Assembly (NCBI GenBank): GCA_002700385.1
Contig: PADC01000002.1
Coordinates: forward strand, 124,001 to 188,000
Source of the DNA: Cycloclasticus sp.
Lineage (GTDB): Bacteria; Pseudomonadota; Gammaproteobacteria; Methylococcales; Cycloclasticaceae
DNA length: 64,000 nucleotides
Direction of reading: 5' to 3'
Shown piece after piece: positions 20,518 through 28,659 of this stretch. The notes beneath the pieces are model-generated. The model saw nothing but the letters and a program-made list of their open reading frames with translations, made no database searches and was not told the origin of the DNA. The position numbers and the translations under genes are program-made. The number at the start of each line of letters is the position of its first letter. The first letter of the stretch is position 1.

Positions 20518-21126
20518 CTACGTCAGCTGCCTGAGAAGCACTTCCGGATCATTATAATCAAACACTAACGGGCGACACTTGCCCGCTTCTTCCAATATTA
20601 AGCTGGGGAAGCTATTCGCACGAATGCTTCTGGCAAATTTTAATTCTGCCAATAACTGCTGTTTTGTTGTCGCGCTGTTCAGCGCTTCGGCAAAAATATC
20701 AGTGTTTAAGCCCACTTCTTTCGCACACTCAATTAACACCGCCTCATCTGATGGGTTTTTAGCCTGTAAGTAATAGGCTTGTTGAATGGCCAGAATCATC
20801 GGCTTTTCTGCCGCAGGGTTTTGCTCTTTTGCTGCCACCACTGCTCGGCAGGATGGATAAGTAGACCGTCTGGGTTGGCACTTTGTCCAAAAATCATCAT
20901 TAAACTGCGTGCCGGGAATGCGTTGCTCAATACGTTGCCAAGTTGCCCGAATGCTTTTTTGTAATGCAATCGGCATGGGTTGATCGCTATCAGCCGCCAA
21001 CCCACCCAATAAATAACGCACCGTTATTGTAGCCGGTAATTTTTCTTGCACTTGCTGCCAAACCTGCCGAAACCCCCAACACCAACTGCACATTGGGTCG
21101 TGTACGTAGTACAACACTTTATCCAT
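20518..21126 (-). CDS. DsbA-family thioredoxin-fold protein
   Basis: This 202-aa protein begins MDKVLYYVHDPMCSWCWGF, with the CxxC active site CSWC (residues 13-16) in the FrnE/DsbA-like layout. A helical insert occupies about 60-170, and a cis-proline-like segment (ANSFPSLILEE) lies near the end. There is no signal peptide, so it is cytoplasmic. It overlaps the upstream binding-protein gene by 8 bases. Confidence 0.85.
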   Translation of the reverse strand: MDKVLYYVHDPMCSWCWGFRQVWQQVQEKLPATITVRYLLGGLAADSDQPMPIALQKSIRATWQRIEQRIPGTQFNDDFWTKCQPRRSTYPSCRAVVAAKEQNPAAEKPMILAIQQAYYLQAKNPSDEAVLIECAKEVGLNTDIFAEALNSATTKQQLLAELKFARSIRANSFPSLILEEAGKCRPLVFDYNDPEVLLRQLT

Positions 21127-21928
21127 ATTGTTTTACCCAGTTTTGGATAATACGCTGCAATTGGCTTAAGCCATCGGTTAATGCCGCGGGGCCCGGCTGT
21201 AAAATATTGACTGATTTAATTTCAAACAATTGATTATGTTGTACGGCTGGAATAGTTGCCCAACCGTCTCGTTCAGCCACCCTTTCAGGTCTAAATTTTT
21301 TACCGCACCACGAGCCGATAATAATATCGGGCGCCCGATCAATCACCCGTTGAGGGTCTTCAATAATACGCTGTTTACCACCTGCCTCTTCAGAAAGTTC
21401 GGGGAAACAGTCTATACCACCGGCCATACCAGCCAATTCAGACACCCACTTAATACCCGAAATAAGCGGATCATCCCACTCCTCAAAATAAATCACCGGC
21501 TTTTTTGTATAGCCTTTAGCCTGTTGTATGCAGTCATCTATATTCTTTTGATATTGCTCAACCAGCATCGCTGCCTTTTCTGGCTTACCAATTAACGCGC
21601 CCAGCGTGTGTAGCATGTTGAAAATTTCAGCAACCGAACGTTGATTAAACACATGAACCTGCAAACCCGCACGCACCAACTCAGCGGTAATATCCGCCTG
21701 CATATCAGAAAAGGCCAACACCAAATCGGGCTTTAGTGCCAAAATCTTATCTATTTTTGCCGAGGTAAACGCCGATACCTTCGGCTTTTCCTTACGCGCA
21801 TTCGCAGGCCTGACCGTAAAACCAGAAATGCCGACAATGCGATCTTGCTCCCCCATTAAATACAGTGCTTCGGTGGTTTCCTCTGTTAAACAAACAATGC
21901 GCTTAGCGCCATAGCTATTTTTAATCAT
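21119..21928 (-). CDS. Cobalamin-type substrate-binding protein without signal peptide (BtuF-like)
   Basis: This 269-aa protein has the BtuF/class III binding-protein fold: KRIVCLTEETTEALYLMG, then KPDLVLAF near residue 67 and a C-terminal segment ending LQPGPAALTDGLSQL. There is no N-terminal export signal, so it is probably cytoplasmic. This subclass is found in many bacteria beside unrelated genes and its role is unclear. The start codon sits inside the last codons of the integron integrase gene (8-base overlap). Confidence 0.82.
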   Translation of the reverse strand: MIKNSYGAKRIVCLTEETTEALYLMGEQDRIVGISGFTVRPANARKEKPKVSAFTSAKIDKILALKPDLVLAFSDMQADITAELVRAGLQVHVFNQRSVAEIFNMLHTLGALIGKPEKAAMLVEQYQKNIDDCIQQAKGYTKKPVIYFEEWDDPLISGIKWVSELAGMAGGIDCFPELSEEAGGKQRIIEDPQRVIDRAPDIIIGSWCGKKFRPERVAERDGWATIPAVQHNQLFEIKSVNILQPGPAALTDGLSQLQRIIQNWVKQYG

Positions 21929-22946
21929 TACCTAACTCACCTAACCGCTCTAATGGGCTTATTACCTTATCTAAATTTTGCTGCAAAACATGGGTGTAAA
22001 TTTCTGTTGTTTTAACATCTTTATGCCCTAATAACTTTTGCACTACTCGAATATTCGTACCTGCTTCAAGTAGGTGCGTGGCAAAGGAGTGCCTCAATGT
22101 ATGCGGCGTAACAGGTTTGCTGATACCCGTTTTGTTTTTAGCCACGCGTATTGCTTTTTGCAAATTCGACTCATTAACGTGATGCCGCCTAATAGCACCA
22201 CCGCGAGGATCTTTAGATAACTGACCAGAAGGGAAAGCATACTGCCAATCCCAGGAGCGCGGTGCCTTAGGGTATTTTTTAGCTAATGCATTAGGCATAT
22301 AGACATTAGCGTTCCCCTCTAGCACATCTTGGTCATAAAACTGTCGAACCTTAAGCAAGTGGGTTTTTAAATCATCAATTATTGATTTACCTAACAGCGT
22401 GGTTCTATCCCCTCCTCCTTTACCATCACGTACCACAATATAGCCATTAGAAAAATCAATGTCTTTAACGCGAAGACGCACCAATTCCATTAAACGCAGG
22501 CCTCCCCCGTACATTAACCGGGCCATCAGCTGGTTCACACCATTCATAGAACCCAGCAAAAGGGACATTTCATCCGTTGTCAAAACCACTGGTAAACGCA
22601 CTGGCTTTTTAGACCGAACCGGAGACAAATCATCAGCAACAGGTAAATTCAACACCTTCTTATATAAAAAAACAATCGCATTCAAAGCCTGAGATTGCGT
22701 CGCAACGGCTACCTTCTTATTTACGGCTAAATGACTCAAAAAACGCTCTATTTCTTGTTGCCCCATCTCAGATGGGTGTCGTTTGTTATTAAACAAAACA
22801 AACTGTTTTATCCAACGAACATACGATTCTTCAGAACGCTTGCTGTAATGATAATAACGCATCACTTCAGAGACTTGATGTAACAATTTCTTAGATTGAG
22901 GCTTAAAAACAGAACCATCAGAAGTCATTTTTTTATTAAAGCGCAT
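21921..22946 (-). CDS. intI: Integron integrase
   Basis: This tyrosine recombinase of 341 aa (counted from the ATG at 22946; the ATG six codons in is also possible) inserts and excises cassettes. Catalytic residues are all present: Arg151 (GGGLRLMEL), Lys176, His282 and Arg285 (HTLRHSFATH), His308 (LLGHKD) and Tyr317 (TTEIYTHV). The region about 213-275 (GNANVYMPNALAKKYPKAPR to HHVNES) is the extra domain that separates IntI from other XerC-like recombinases. No frameshift or missing residue is seen, so the enzyme is probably active. Confidence 0.97.
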   Translation of the reverse strand: MRFNKKMTSDGSVFKPQSKKLLHQVSEVMRYYHYSKRSEESYVRWIKQFVLFNNKRHPSEMGQQEIERFLSHLAVNKKVAVATQSQALNAIVFLYKKVLNLPVADDLSPVRSKKPVRLPVVLTTDEMSLLLGSMNGVNQLMARLMYGGGLRLMELVRLRVKDIDFSNGYIVVRDGKGGGDRTTLLGKSIIDDLKTHLLKVRQFYDQDVLEGNANVYMPNALAKKYPKAPRSWDWQYAFPSGQLSKDPRGGAIRRHHVNESNLQKAIRVAKNKTGISKPVTPHTLRHSFATHLLEAGTNIRVVQKLLGHKDVKTTEIYTHVLQQNLDKVISPLERLGELGND

Positions 22947-23058
22947 AAAGTGTTGTTATCCATGTTTGATATGTTAATATCATAATACATGGAAGTAGTA
23001 TCCGCCTATATACAATTAATACGTGGACAATGGCTTCCGCTTATTAACACTGTTATGT
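22947..23058. other. attI region and integrase/cassette promoter zone
   Basis: These 112 A+T-rich bases lie between intI and the first cassette and end in GTTATGT (23052-23058), the recombination core. A weak rightward promoter is possible: TTGTTA (22953-22958) and TAATAT (22975-22980), spacing 16. No LexA box was recognised. Confidence 0.65.
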
Positions 23059-23096
23059 GCTGGAATGCAAAATTAATTTAATCAAGGAGAAATTGA

Positions 23097-23261
23097 ATGG
23101 CTGCATATGTTCCAGCAATAATTTGGGTCGCTAGTGCGATCATTTGTCACTACATTGCGCAATCTAGGAATGTAAAACCAAATTACATACAGAGGCTTAT
23201 CGCTGTTGTATTAGGCCCTTTTGCAATTCCGTTAACGTTTCTAGTAAAGCCACAAAAATGA
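23097..23261 (+). CDS. Cassette 1: small membrane protein (54 aa)
   Basis: The frame has a strong ribosome site (AAGGAG, 23084-23089) 7 bases before the ATG. The 54-residue product has two hydrophobic stretches (AYVPAIIWVASAIICHYIA and LIAVVLGPFAIPLTFLV) joined by a charged turn, so it is probably a two-helix inner-membrane protein. It lies fully inside cassette 1 (23053-23447) in the normal orientation. The family was not recognised. About 100 bases between its stop and the attC hold nothing visible. Confidence 0.7.
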   Translation: MAAYVPAIIWVASAIICHYIAQSRNVKPNYIQRLIAVVLGPFAIPLTFLVKPQK

Positions 23262-23360
23262 GAAGAAATAAGTTAAAACACAATTTAAAATTCGTTTTTA
23301 ACTAAGTTTATAGAAACCACTATTCATGCTCATAGTAATTCAAAAGAATCACAAAAGTAC

Positions 23361-23453
23361 ACATAACAAGTGCATTATGTCGCCATCAAAAATCGCTGGC
23401 TCGGACTCGCGTTCCGCTTCGCTCCACGCGAGCCGCATATGCTGGCGTTAGGC
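23361..23453 (+). repeat. attC of cassette 1
   Basis: ACATAAC (23361-23367) is complementary to the cassette's own start core GTTATGT. The site ends in GTTAGGC (23447-23453). The inner stem includes CTCGCG/CGCGAG. Confidence 0.88.
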
Positions 23454-23666
23454 GTCATAGCTGTTGTACTTCTCAATAGCTATAAGTGGGTCAGTGTAAC
23501 TATTGCTAGTTTCGCTTTGCCCATCATAAAACCGTACTCTGTACTTTAGTTGTGCAGGGTTAAATTTTAAGTCTTTAGCTTTGTGAGTTCTTGCGCTACA
23601 GCTACTAGCTAGCACAATCTCTTTATCCATTGCTGGTATTACGTCATCCAATGTTACTGTGTGCAT
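23448..23666 (-). CDS. Cassette 2: hypothetical 72-aa protein in reverse orientation
   Basis: This 72-aa frame has a good ribosome site (AGGAG, 7 bases before the ATG on the reverse strand) and runs against the array direction. Its TAA stop is made by the TTA of the GTTAGGC core, so the stop comes from the recombination junction. The product is small, soluble and has no recognised domain (segments VTLDDVIPAMDKEIVLASS and YRVRFYDGQSETSNSY). Because it is reversed it must carry its own promoter. Confidence 0.6.
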   Translation of the reverse strand: MHTVTLDDVIPAMDKEIVLASSCSARTHKAKDLKFNPAQLKYRVRFYDGQSETSNSYTDPLIAIEKYNSYDA

Positions 23667-23688
23667 CTCGCTTCTCCTGTTCGTTCAC

Positions 23689-23752
23689 GCCTAACAAGGC
23701 ACTCAAATTCGGACTGGCAAAAAGCGCCAGCCGTTTAGCTAAGGCGTTATGG
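23689..23752 (+). repeat. attC of cassette 2
   Basis: GCCTAAC (23689-23695) is complementary to its cassette's GTTAGGC start. The site ends in GTTATGG (23746-23752) and is 64 bases long. Confidence 0.88.
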
Positions 23753-23849
23753 CCAAAAATCGGCAATGTAGCAAGATTCGGGTCGAAGAATCCGGGTCGC
23801 CCTTTCATAATATTTCCTCATTAGATAAACATATGAAAGGAATAAAATC

Positions 23850-24614
23850 ATGCATTCACTGGCTGACAAAGTTGCGATTGTTACAGGAGCAAGTTCAGGT
23901 ATTGGTTATGCCGCATCAAAACTGTTTGCTAAAGAGGGGGCTAAAGTTGTTGTCGCTGCAAGACGTCAGACTCAACTTAATACGCTCGTAGATGAAATAA
24001 CAGAAGACGGTGGTAGTGCTATTGCACTGGCTGGAGATGTAAAAGACGAAAACTTTGCAAAAGCGCTGGTCGATTTGGCAACTAGCAAATTCGGCGGTCT
24101 CGATGTTGCCTTTAATAATGCTGGCACCATGGAATGGATGGGTGACACTCGTGAAGTACAGCTTTCTGAATGGGAAGATACATTGAATACGAATCTAACA
24201 AGCGCGTTTCTTGGGGCAAAGTACCAAATTCCCGCATTGTTGGAGCGGTGTTCGAGCTCATTAATCTTCACCGCGAGTTTTGTTGGGTACACAGTTGGGT
24301 TTCCCCAAACAGCTGCATACTCGGCGAGTAAAGCTGGGATTATTGGACTTACTCAAGCTCTTGCAACTGAATATGGCGCCAGGGGTCTCCGGGTGAATGC
24401 GTTACTTCCGGGAGCCACTGATACACCAATGGGTAGGGCATTTGCAAACACACCTGAAATATTGTCATTCGTCGAAGGTCTATACGCACTAAAGCGTATG
24501 GCAAAGCCTGAAGAAATAGCGCGATCTGCTCTATACTTGGCATCAGATGCATCAAGCTTCACAACTGGAGCAGCCATGCTTGTTGATGGTGGTGTTTCAA
24601 TAAATCGTACTTGA
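23850..24614 (+). CDS. Cassette 3, first gene: short-chain dehydrogenase/reductase
   Basis: This 254-aa classical SDR has the cofactor motif TGASSGIG (residues 12-19), the NNAG motif in VAFNNAGTM, and the catalytic YSASK. It ends SFTTGAAMLVDGGVSI. It oxidises or reduces an unknown alcohol/ketone with NAD(P). AAAGGA lies 10 bases before the ATG. It shares one unusually long cassette (23747-25547) with an Ada-like gene 29 bases downstream. Confidence 0.9.
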   Translation: MHSLADKVAIVTGASSGIGYAASKLFAKEGAKVVVAARRQTQLNTLVDEITEDGGSAIALAGDVKDENFAKALVDLATSKFGGLDVAFNNAGTMEWMGDTREVQLSEWEDTLNTNLTSAFLGAKYQIPALLERCSSSLIFTASFVGYTVGFPQTAAYSASKAGIIGLTQALATEYGARGLRVNALLPGATDTPMGRAFANTPEILSFVEGLYALKRMAKPEEIARSALYLASDASSFTTGAAMLVDGGVSINRT

Positions 24615-24643
24615 ATACAAAATTGAGTTAAACAAGAACCACA

Positions 24644-25471
24644 ATGTCTGACTATGAACGGATTGCTAAGGCCATTTCATATATTAATGAGCGAGTAAAA
24701 TTTCAACCTACACTGGAGGAAATTTCTGCACATTTACATATGAGCCCATTTCACTTTCAACGGCTTTTTTGCCGGTGGGCCGGAGTGACGCCTAAGAGAT
24801 TTTTGCAGACTTTGACAGTAGAGCGAGCAAAACAATTGCTTACCGAGTCTAAACCTCTTCTGGAAGTTTCTGATTCCCTGGGTTTGAGTAGCAGCTCTCG
24901 ATTATATGATCACTTTGTGAATCTGGAAGCTGTAACTCCGGGTGAATACAAAAAAGGTGGAGCTGGTATAACTATTGAGCATGCTGTACATGTTACCCCC
25001 TTTGGTAAGGTTTTTATTGCAGTGACGCCAAGGGGAATTTGTAAACTAGCTTTTTTAAGTCAAGAAGATATAAAAGAGCATCTTGATGAGTTAACTAATA
25101 AGTGGCCGCATGCAGTATTTCGTGAAAACTACGGTGGCACACATGAAATTGTTGAATCAATTTTTAATTGGGAAATGCGACTGGATCGACCTCTTTCTTT
25201 GTATGTTACAGGCACGAATTTCCAAATTAGTGTATGGAAGGCTTTATTGGAGATACCGCCTGGAACTGTAACAAGCTACACTCAGATAGCCTCTGAAATA
25301 GGTAAGCCGCGCGCGGCTCGCGCGGTGGGTACTGCGATAGGCGCAAATCCAGTTGCATTCCTTATACCTTGCCATCGCGTCATACAGCAAAGTGGTAAAC
25401 TTGGCGGGTATCATTGGGGTGAAACCAGGATGCATGCAATACATGCATGGGAATCAGCAAGGTATGAGTAA
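24644..25471 (+). CDS. Cassette 3, second gene: AraC-type/methylguanine methyltransferase fusion (Ada-like)
   Basis: The 275-aa protein joins an AraC-type helix-turn-helix domain (residues about 5-105, MSPFHFQRLFCRWAGVTPK) to an O6-alkylguanine-DNA alkyltransferase domain. The acceptor cysteine is in PCHRV (Cys243). It lacks the N-terminal zinc/phosphotriester domain of E. coli Ada, so sensing and repair must both go through the C-terminal cysteine. Likely roles are DNA alkylation repair and regulation of its neighbour. No attC separates it from the SDR gene. Confidence 0.9.
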   Translation: MSDYERIAKAISYINERVKFQPTLEEISAHLHMSPFHFQRLFCRWAGVTPKRFLQTLTVERAKQLLTESKPLLEVSDSLGLSSSSRLYDHFVNLEAVTPGEYKKGGAGITIEHAVHVTPFGKVFIAVTPRGICKLAFLSQEDIKEHLDELTNKWPHAVFRENYGGTHEIVESIFNWEMRLDRPLSLYVTGTNFQISVWKALLEIPPGTVTSYTQIASEIGKPRAARAVGTAIGANPVAFLIPCHRVIQQSGKLGGYHWGETRMHAIHAWESARYE

Positions 25472-25477
25472 TGACTG

Positions 25478-25553
25478 CCATAACAAGGCGGCCCAGATCG
25501 GACGCCAAAACCGCTACGCGGTTTTTTGGCGCCGCTGGCCTTAATCGTTAGGC
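25478..25553 (+). repeat. attC of cassette 3
   Basis: CCATAAC (25478-25484) is complementary to the GTTATGG start of the cassette. The site ends in GTTAGGC (25547-25553). The stem GCGCCAAAA-like arms pair around CGCTACGCG. Confidence 0.88.
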
Positions 25554-25566
25554 ATTAAAGGTGCGT

Positions 25567-26057
25567 ATGGCAATTACATACAGAAAATTTAATGAATCTG
25601 ATGAAAACCAAGTCAATATGTTGGCAACGTCAGCGTTTGAGCAATACGCAAATGAATATAAGGACTGGAATGGATTCAAAAAAAAATATCTTTAATGTCG
25701 CAGCTTGCAGAATCATCAGATCTCATTGTTGCTGAACAAAACAATAAAATTGTTGGTGCAATAGCTTATGTTGGTCCGAATAAATTGAAGTCCGACTTCT
25801 TTAAGCCAGAATGGGCAATTATACGTATGTTGGTTGTTTCACCTGAGGCGCGCAATAATGGTATTGGACGCACTTTAACAAATATGTGTGAAATCCTTGC
25901 AAAGAAAGAGAAGGCCAAGGTGTTGGCGCTGCATACCTCGGAAATCATGGAAGTGGCTTTATCTATGTATCTGAAAATAGGGTTTGTTTTATATTCAAAG
26001 GCACCAGATATCCATGGCGTTAAGTATGGTGTGTATTCAAAGGCAATAGATACCTAA
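25567..26057 (+). pseudogene. Cassette 4: GNAT acetyltransferase split at a 9-A tract
   Basis: Two frames together make one GNAT protein of about 163 aa. The first (ATG 25567, MAITYRKFNESDENQ to WNGFKKK) stops at 25693-25695. The second carries DLIVAEQNNKIVGAIAYVG and the acetyl-CoA motif NNGIGRTL. They join by a -1 shift in the run of nine A residues at 25678-25686. This may be a programmed or transcriptional slippage site, a phase-variable tract, a real disabling mutation or a sequencing error. Confidence 0.75.
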
Positions 26058-26116
26058 AAATCAGCTCCGCAGGATTGGTTCCCTTCAGTCGCTCACCTGT
26101 GAGCTGGGCGTTAGGC
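26052..26116 (+). repeat. attC of cassette 4 (degenerate left box)
   Basis: The left box reads ACCTAAA (26052-26058) where GCCTAAC is expected. The right core GTTAGGC (26110-26116) is intact. Short arms AGCTC / GAGCT pair near the ends. Confidence 0.7.
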
Positions 26117-26145
26117 GGCGTGATATTTTCAAGTAGTAGGTAATT

Positions 26146-26790
26146 ATGAACAAAAAAATAAGTGCTGGAGAATTTTCTGTTTGGCTTGAAGAGTTCACTC
26201 AAACTATGAGAGGTCTCGGTGAAGGAAGTGTCCCGTGTGGTGAATGTGTTGGGTGTTGCACATCTTCTAAGTTCATACATATCCGGCCAACAGATAGGAA
26301 AGCTGTGGACAGTATTCCAAAAGAGCTGATGTTTCAGGCCCCTGGGCTACCTGATGGTCATTACCTTCTTGGTTATGACGAAAAAGGCTATTGTCCTATG
26401 TTTAAAAAGAATAAATGTTCTATATATGATTCACGTCCTGAAACATGTAGGCAGTATGATTGTAGAGCCCTGGCGGCTTCCGGGTTGAAAATAGACGATG
26501 AAACTAAAGAAATTACCGATAGGGTAAATTCATGGGAGTTTGGCTATTCATCCGTCCATGATAGTGAATTATCTAACGCTGTTAAATTAGCTGTGAAATT
26601 CATTTCAGAAAATAGAAACATATTTCCTGACGGGTTTGTGCCTTTATTGAAAGGGCAAATAGCGGTGATGGCTGTGCGTGTACACCACATTTTCATAGGG
26701 CATACTATGGACTCAGTTCGTGAAGATACTAACAGTTTTGCAAGTGAAATCGTGGTTAAGTGTAGTGCCGTCAATTTAAATGACGCCTAA
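26146..26790 (+). CDS. Cassette 5: YkgJ-type cysteine-cluster protein
   Basis: This 214-aa protein has the CxxCxxCC cluster (Cys31, 34, 37, 38 in PCGECVGCC). The second half of the YkgJ/UPF0153 zinc- or iron-binding motif follows: YCPMFKKNKCSIYDSRPETC and QYDC. The C-terminal half (about 120-214) has no recognised domain. The family role is unclear (metal chelation or a possible oxidoreductase). Confidence 0.85.
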   Translation: MNKKISAGEFSVWLEEFTQTMRGLGEGSVPCGECVGCCTSSKFIHIRPTDRKAVDSIPKELMFQAPGLPDGHYLLGYDEKGYCPMFKKNKCSIYDSRPETCRQYDCRALAASGLKIDDETKEITDRVNSWEFGYSSVHDSELSNAVKLAVKFISENRNIFPDGFVPLLKGQIAVMAVRVHHIFIGHTMDSVREDTNSFASEIVVKCSAVNLNDA

Positions 26791-26856
26791 CAAGGCGCTC
26801 GTTCGGATGCAAACTACGCTGCGCTCCGTTTGCACCGCACAGCTTCAACGTTATGT
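26785..26856 (+). repeat. attC of cassette 5
   Basis: GCCTAAC (26785-26791) overlaps the stop codon of the cassette gene and is complementary to its GTTAGGC start. The site ends in GTTATGT (26850-26856). The arms TGCAAAC / GTTTGCA form the stem. Confidence 0.9.
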
Positions 26857-26871
26857 TACCGAGTAGAGAAA

Positions 26872-27393
26872 ATGAATATTCAGTACAAAGAATTAGAAAA
26901 AAATGATGCCAGAAAGCTCATAAATCTAAGGATTTCTGTTTTAAATACAGACCCATACTCCTTTAGCATAACCGAAGATGAGGAAACTCAAGCAAGTGAA
27001 GAAGTTGTTCAAAGCGCTATAGAGAGCTATGCGAATTCCCCTAATAAAATAATGCTCGGTGCATGGATGGATAAAGAGTTAGTGGGCGTAGTTGGAGTGG
27101 AGCGCTTTGAGAATAAAATTGAAAATCACAAAGCCCGCATTTGGGGGCCTTATGTAAATAAAACATCTAGAGGTAAAGGAATTGGTTATTACCTAATTCA
27201 AAAGGCTAGAGACTTTAGTTTTTCCCTGAGAGGCATAGAAATTGTATCCTTTGACACGTCCAGTGAGTCTAAGTCGGCTATATCTCTGTTTAAGAAATTA
27301 GGGTTTCAGGAAACAGGGGTTCTAAGTAGAGCGCTCAAATTTGACGGTAAATATGCAGATCTGCTTTTTATGCAAATGAGTAAACCAACATAA
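26872..27393 (+). CDS. Cassette 6: GNAT acetyltransferase
   Basis: This 173-aa N-acetyltransferase has the acetyl-CoA-binding motif SRGKGIGYYLIQKA near residue 103 and the C-terminal ALFxKLGFxETG-type segment (AISLFKKLGFQETG). The ATG at 26872 is chosen because it lies inside the cassette, 21 bases after its boundary; longer in-frame reading would start in the previous attC. The substrate is unknown. Confidence 0.88.
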   Translation: MNIQYKELEKNDARKLINLRISVLNTDPYSFSITEDEETQASEEVVQSAIESYANSPNKIMLGAWMDKELVGVVGVERFENKIENHKARIWGPYVNKTSRGKGIGYYLIQKARDFSFSLRGIEIVSFDTSSESKSAISLFKKLGFQETGVLSRALKFDGKYADLLFMQMSKPT

Positions 27394-27517
27394 CAATGCG
27401 TATCAATCGCTCCCTGCGGTCGCTTGGACAGCCAAAGCTACGCAATTTTTGGCATGGCTACGCCATTTTACGCCAAAAACCGCTCCACTTTGTCTGCCAT
27501 TGTACTTTGCGTTATGT
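27388..27517 (+). repeat. attC of cassette 6 (130 bases)
   Basis: This is the longest attC of the array. ACATAAC (27388-27394) is complementary to the GTTATGT start. The site ends in GTTATGT (27511-27517). A long stem-loop includes GCAAtTTTTGGC against the later GCCAAAAAC. Confidence 0.88.
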
Positions 27518-27531
27518 GTCAAAGGATAATT

Positions 27532-27957
27532 ATGAGGCTAACAAATAAAATCAGTAACTTTGATGAGTTATTTACACTTTATGAATCTGTTGGTTTGGGA
27601 AATGGGCGAACCAAAGACGATTTAATTAAAGTATTTTCTACAAGTAAATATATTATTTCTTATTACGATAAATCTAATAATTTAATTGGCGTTGGCAGAG
27701 CCTTTGGTGATGAACTTGATTGTGCAGTTATATGTGATATTGCGGTATCAAAAAAAGAACAAGGAAAAGGGATTGGCACTAAAATTTTAAATTCTTTAGT
27801 TAAAATGGTCGAGCATCATATGAGAGTTCTATTATATGCAGAGCCAGGCAAAGAATCTTTCTACAAAAACAATAATTTTCACCTAATGAAAACTGCAATG
27901 ATGACATCATCAAAACTTCCATTGGAATTAGGCCGAAGCATTGGGTTCATCGAGTAG
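27532..27957 (+). CDS. Cassette 7: GNAT acetyltransferase
   Basis: This 141-aa N-acetyltransferase has the acetyl-CoA motif EQGKGIGTKILNSLVK and a late FYKNNNFHLM segment. AAAGGA at 27521-27526 sits 5 bases before the ATG at 27532. Longer reading would start within the previous attC. Cassettes 4, 6 and 7 carry three different GNAT enzymes in a row, not recent copies of one another. Confidence 0.88.
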   Translation: MRLTNKISNFDELFTLYESVGLGNGRTKDDLIKVFSTSKYIISYYDKSNNLIGVGRAFGDELDCAVICDIAVSKKEQGKGIGTKILNSLVKMVEHHMRVLLYAEPGKESFYKNNNFHLMKTAMMTSSKLPLELGRSIGFIE

Positions 27958-27959
27958 CC

Positions 27960-28071
27960 ACATAACAAGTGCCATCAATCCGACATTTATTCCGTGGCTT
28001 ATTTTGTGTAAGCTTCGTTTTTTAACACAAAGTAAGCCACTCCATAAATGCGGTTGTGGCAGGCGTTATAC
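27960..28071 (+). repeat. attC of cassette 7
   Basis: ACATAAC (27960-27966) is complementary to the GTTATGT start. The site ends in GTTATAC (28065-28071). Arms AGTGGCTTAC-like (CCGTGGCTTA / TAAGCCACTCC) form the stem. Confidence 0.9.
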
Positions 28072-28092
28072 CCAAAAGGAGAATTAAGTAGC

Positions 28093-28545
28093 ATGAAAAA
28101 AGAGCAAGAGTACGCAGGATTCTGGATTAGATTTGGAGCATTACTAATCGATTTAGTGATAATAACTATCGTTTTGTATGTCCCACTTTCGTTTATTTAT
28201 GGCGAAGAATATTGGTTGGGTGAGCAGATCATCTATGGTTTTTGGGATGTGCTACTGGGTTATATTGTTCCCATTGTTGCAACAATATGGTTTTGGCTGC
28301 GCTTTTTCGGTACACCAGGAAAAATGGCAACGAAACTAAAAATCGTTGATGCAAAAACTGGAAATAAACTTTCTCTGGGGCAAGCTATAGGTAGATACCT
28401 TGCCTATATCCCAGCAATGTTACCCTTGGGTCTGGGGCTTATCTGGGTTGGTATAGACAAAAAAAAGCAGGGTTGGCATGACAAATTGGCTGGCACTGTT
28501 GTCATTAAAAGTAATGAATCAGAACCAGTAAAGTTTGAAGAATAA
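28093..28545 (+). CDS. Cassette 8: RDD-family membrane protein
   Basis: This 150-aa protein contains the RDD hallmark (YAGFWIRFGALLIDLVII), two more membrane helices, and KRFFG-like and KLAGTVVI segments. GGAG precedes the ATG by 11 bases. RDD proteins are small membrane proteins of uncertain role, sometimes Na+/H+ antiporters or envelope factors. Confidence 0.88.
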   Translation: MKKEQEYAGFWIRFGALLIDLVIITIVLYVPLSFIYGEEYWLGEQIIYGFWDVLLGYIVPIVATIWFWLRFFGTPGKMATKLKIVDAKTGNKLSLGQAIGRYLAYIPAMLPLGLGLIWVGIDKKKQGWHDKLAGTVVIKSNESEPVKFEE

Positions 28546-28546
28546 G

Positions 28547-28639
28547 GTATAACAATCACATGCACTCGGACAGCAAAAAGCGCCGCTCCTCGTTCCTCGT
28601 CGCTCTGCTTTTTACTTCCGGTGATGTGAGGCGTTAGCT
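28547..28639 (+). repeat. attC of cassette 8
   Basis: GTATAAC (28547-28553) is complementary to the GTTATAC start. The site ends in GTTAGCT (28633-28639). Inner arms GCAAAAAGC / GCTTTTTAC pair. Confidence 0.9.
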
Positions 28640-28659
28640 GTAATTGAGGATTTAGATTA

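Noticed and set aside
21230-21595. Forward 121-codon frame inside the BtuF-like gene
   Set aside because: Antisense to an intact conserved gene with no family resemblance.
22947-23058. LexA box controlling the integrase
   Set aside because: No CTGT-N8-ACAG pattern is present in the region.
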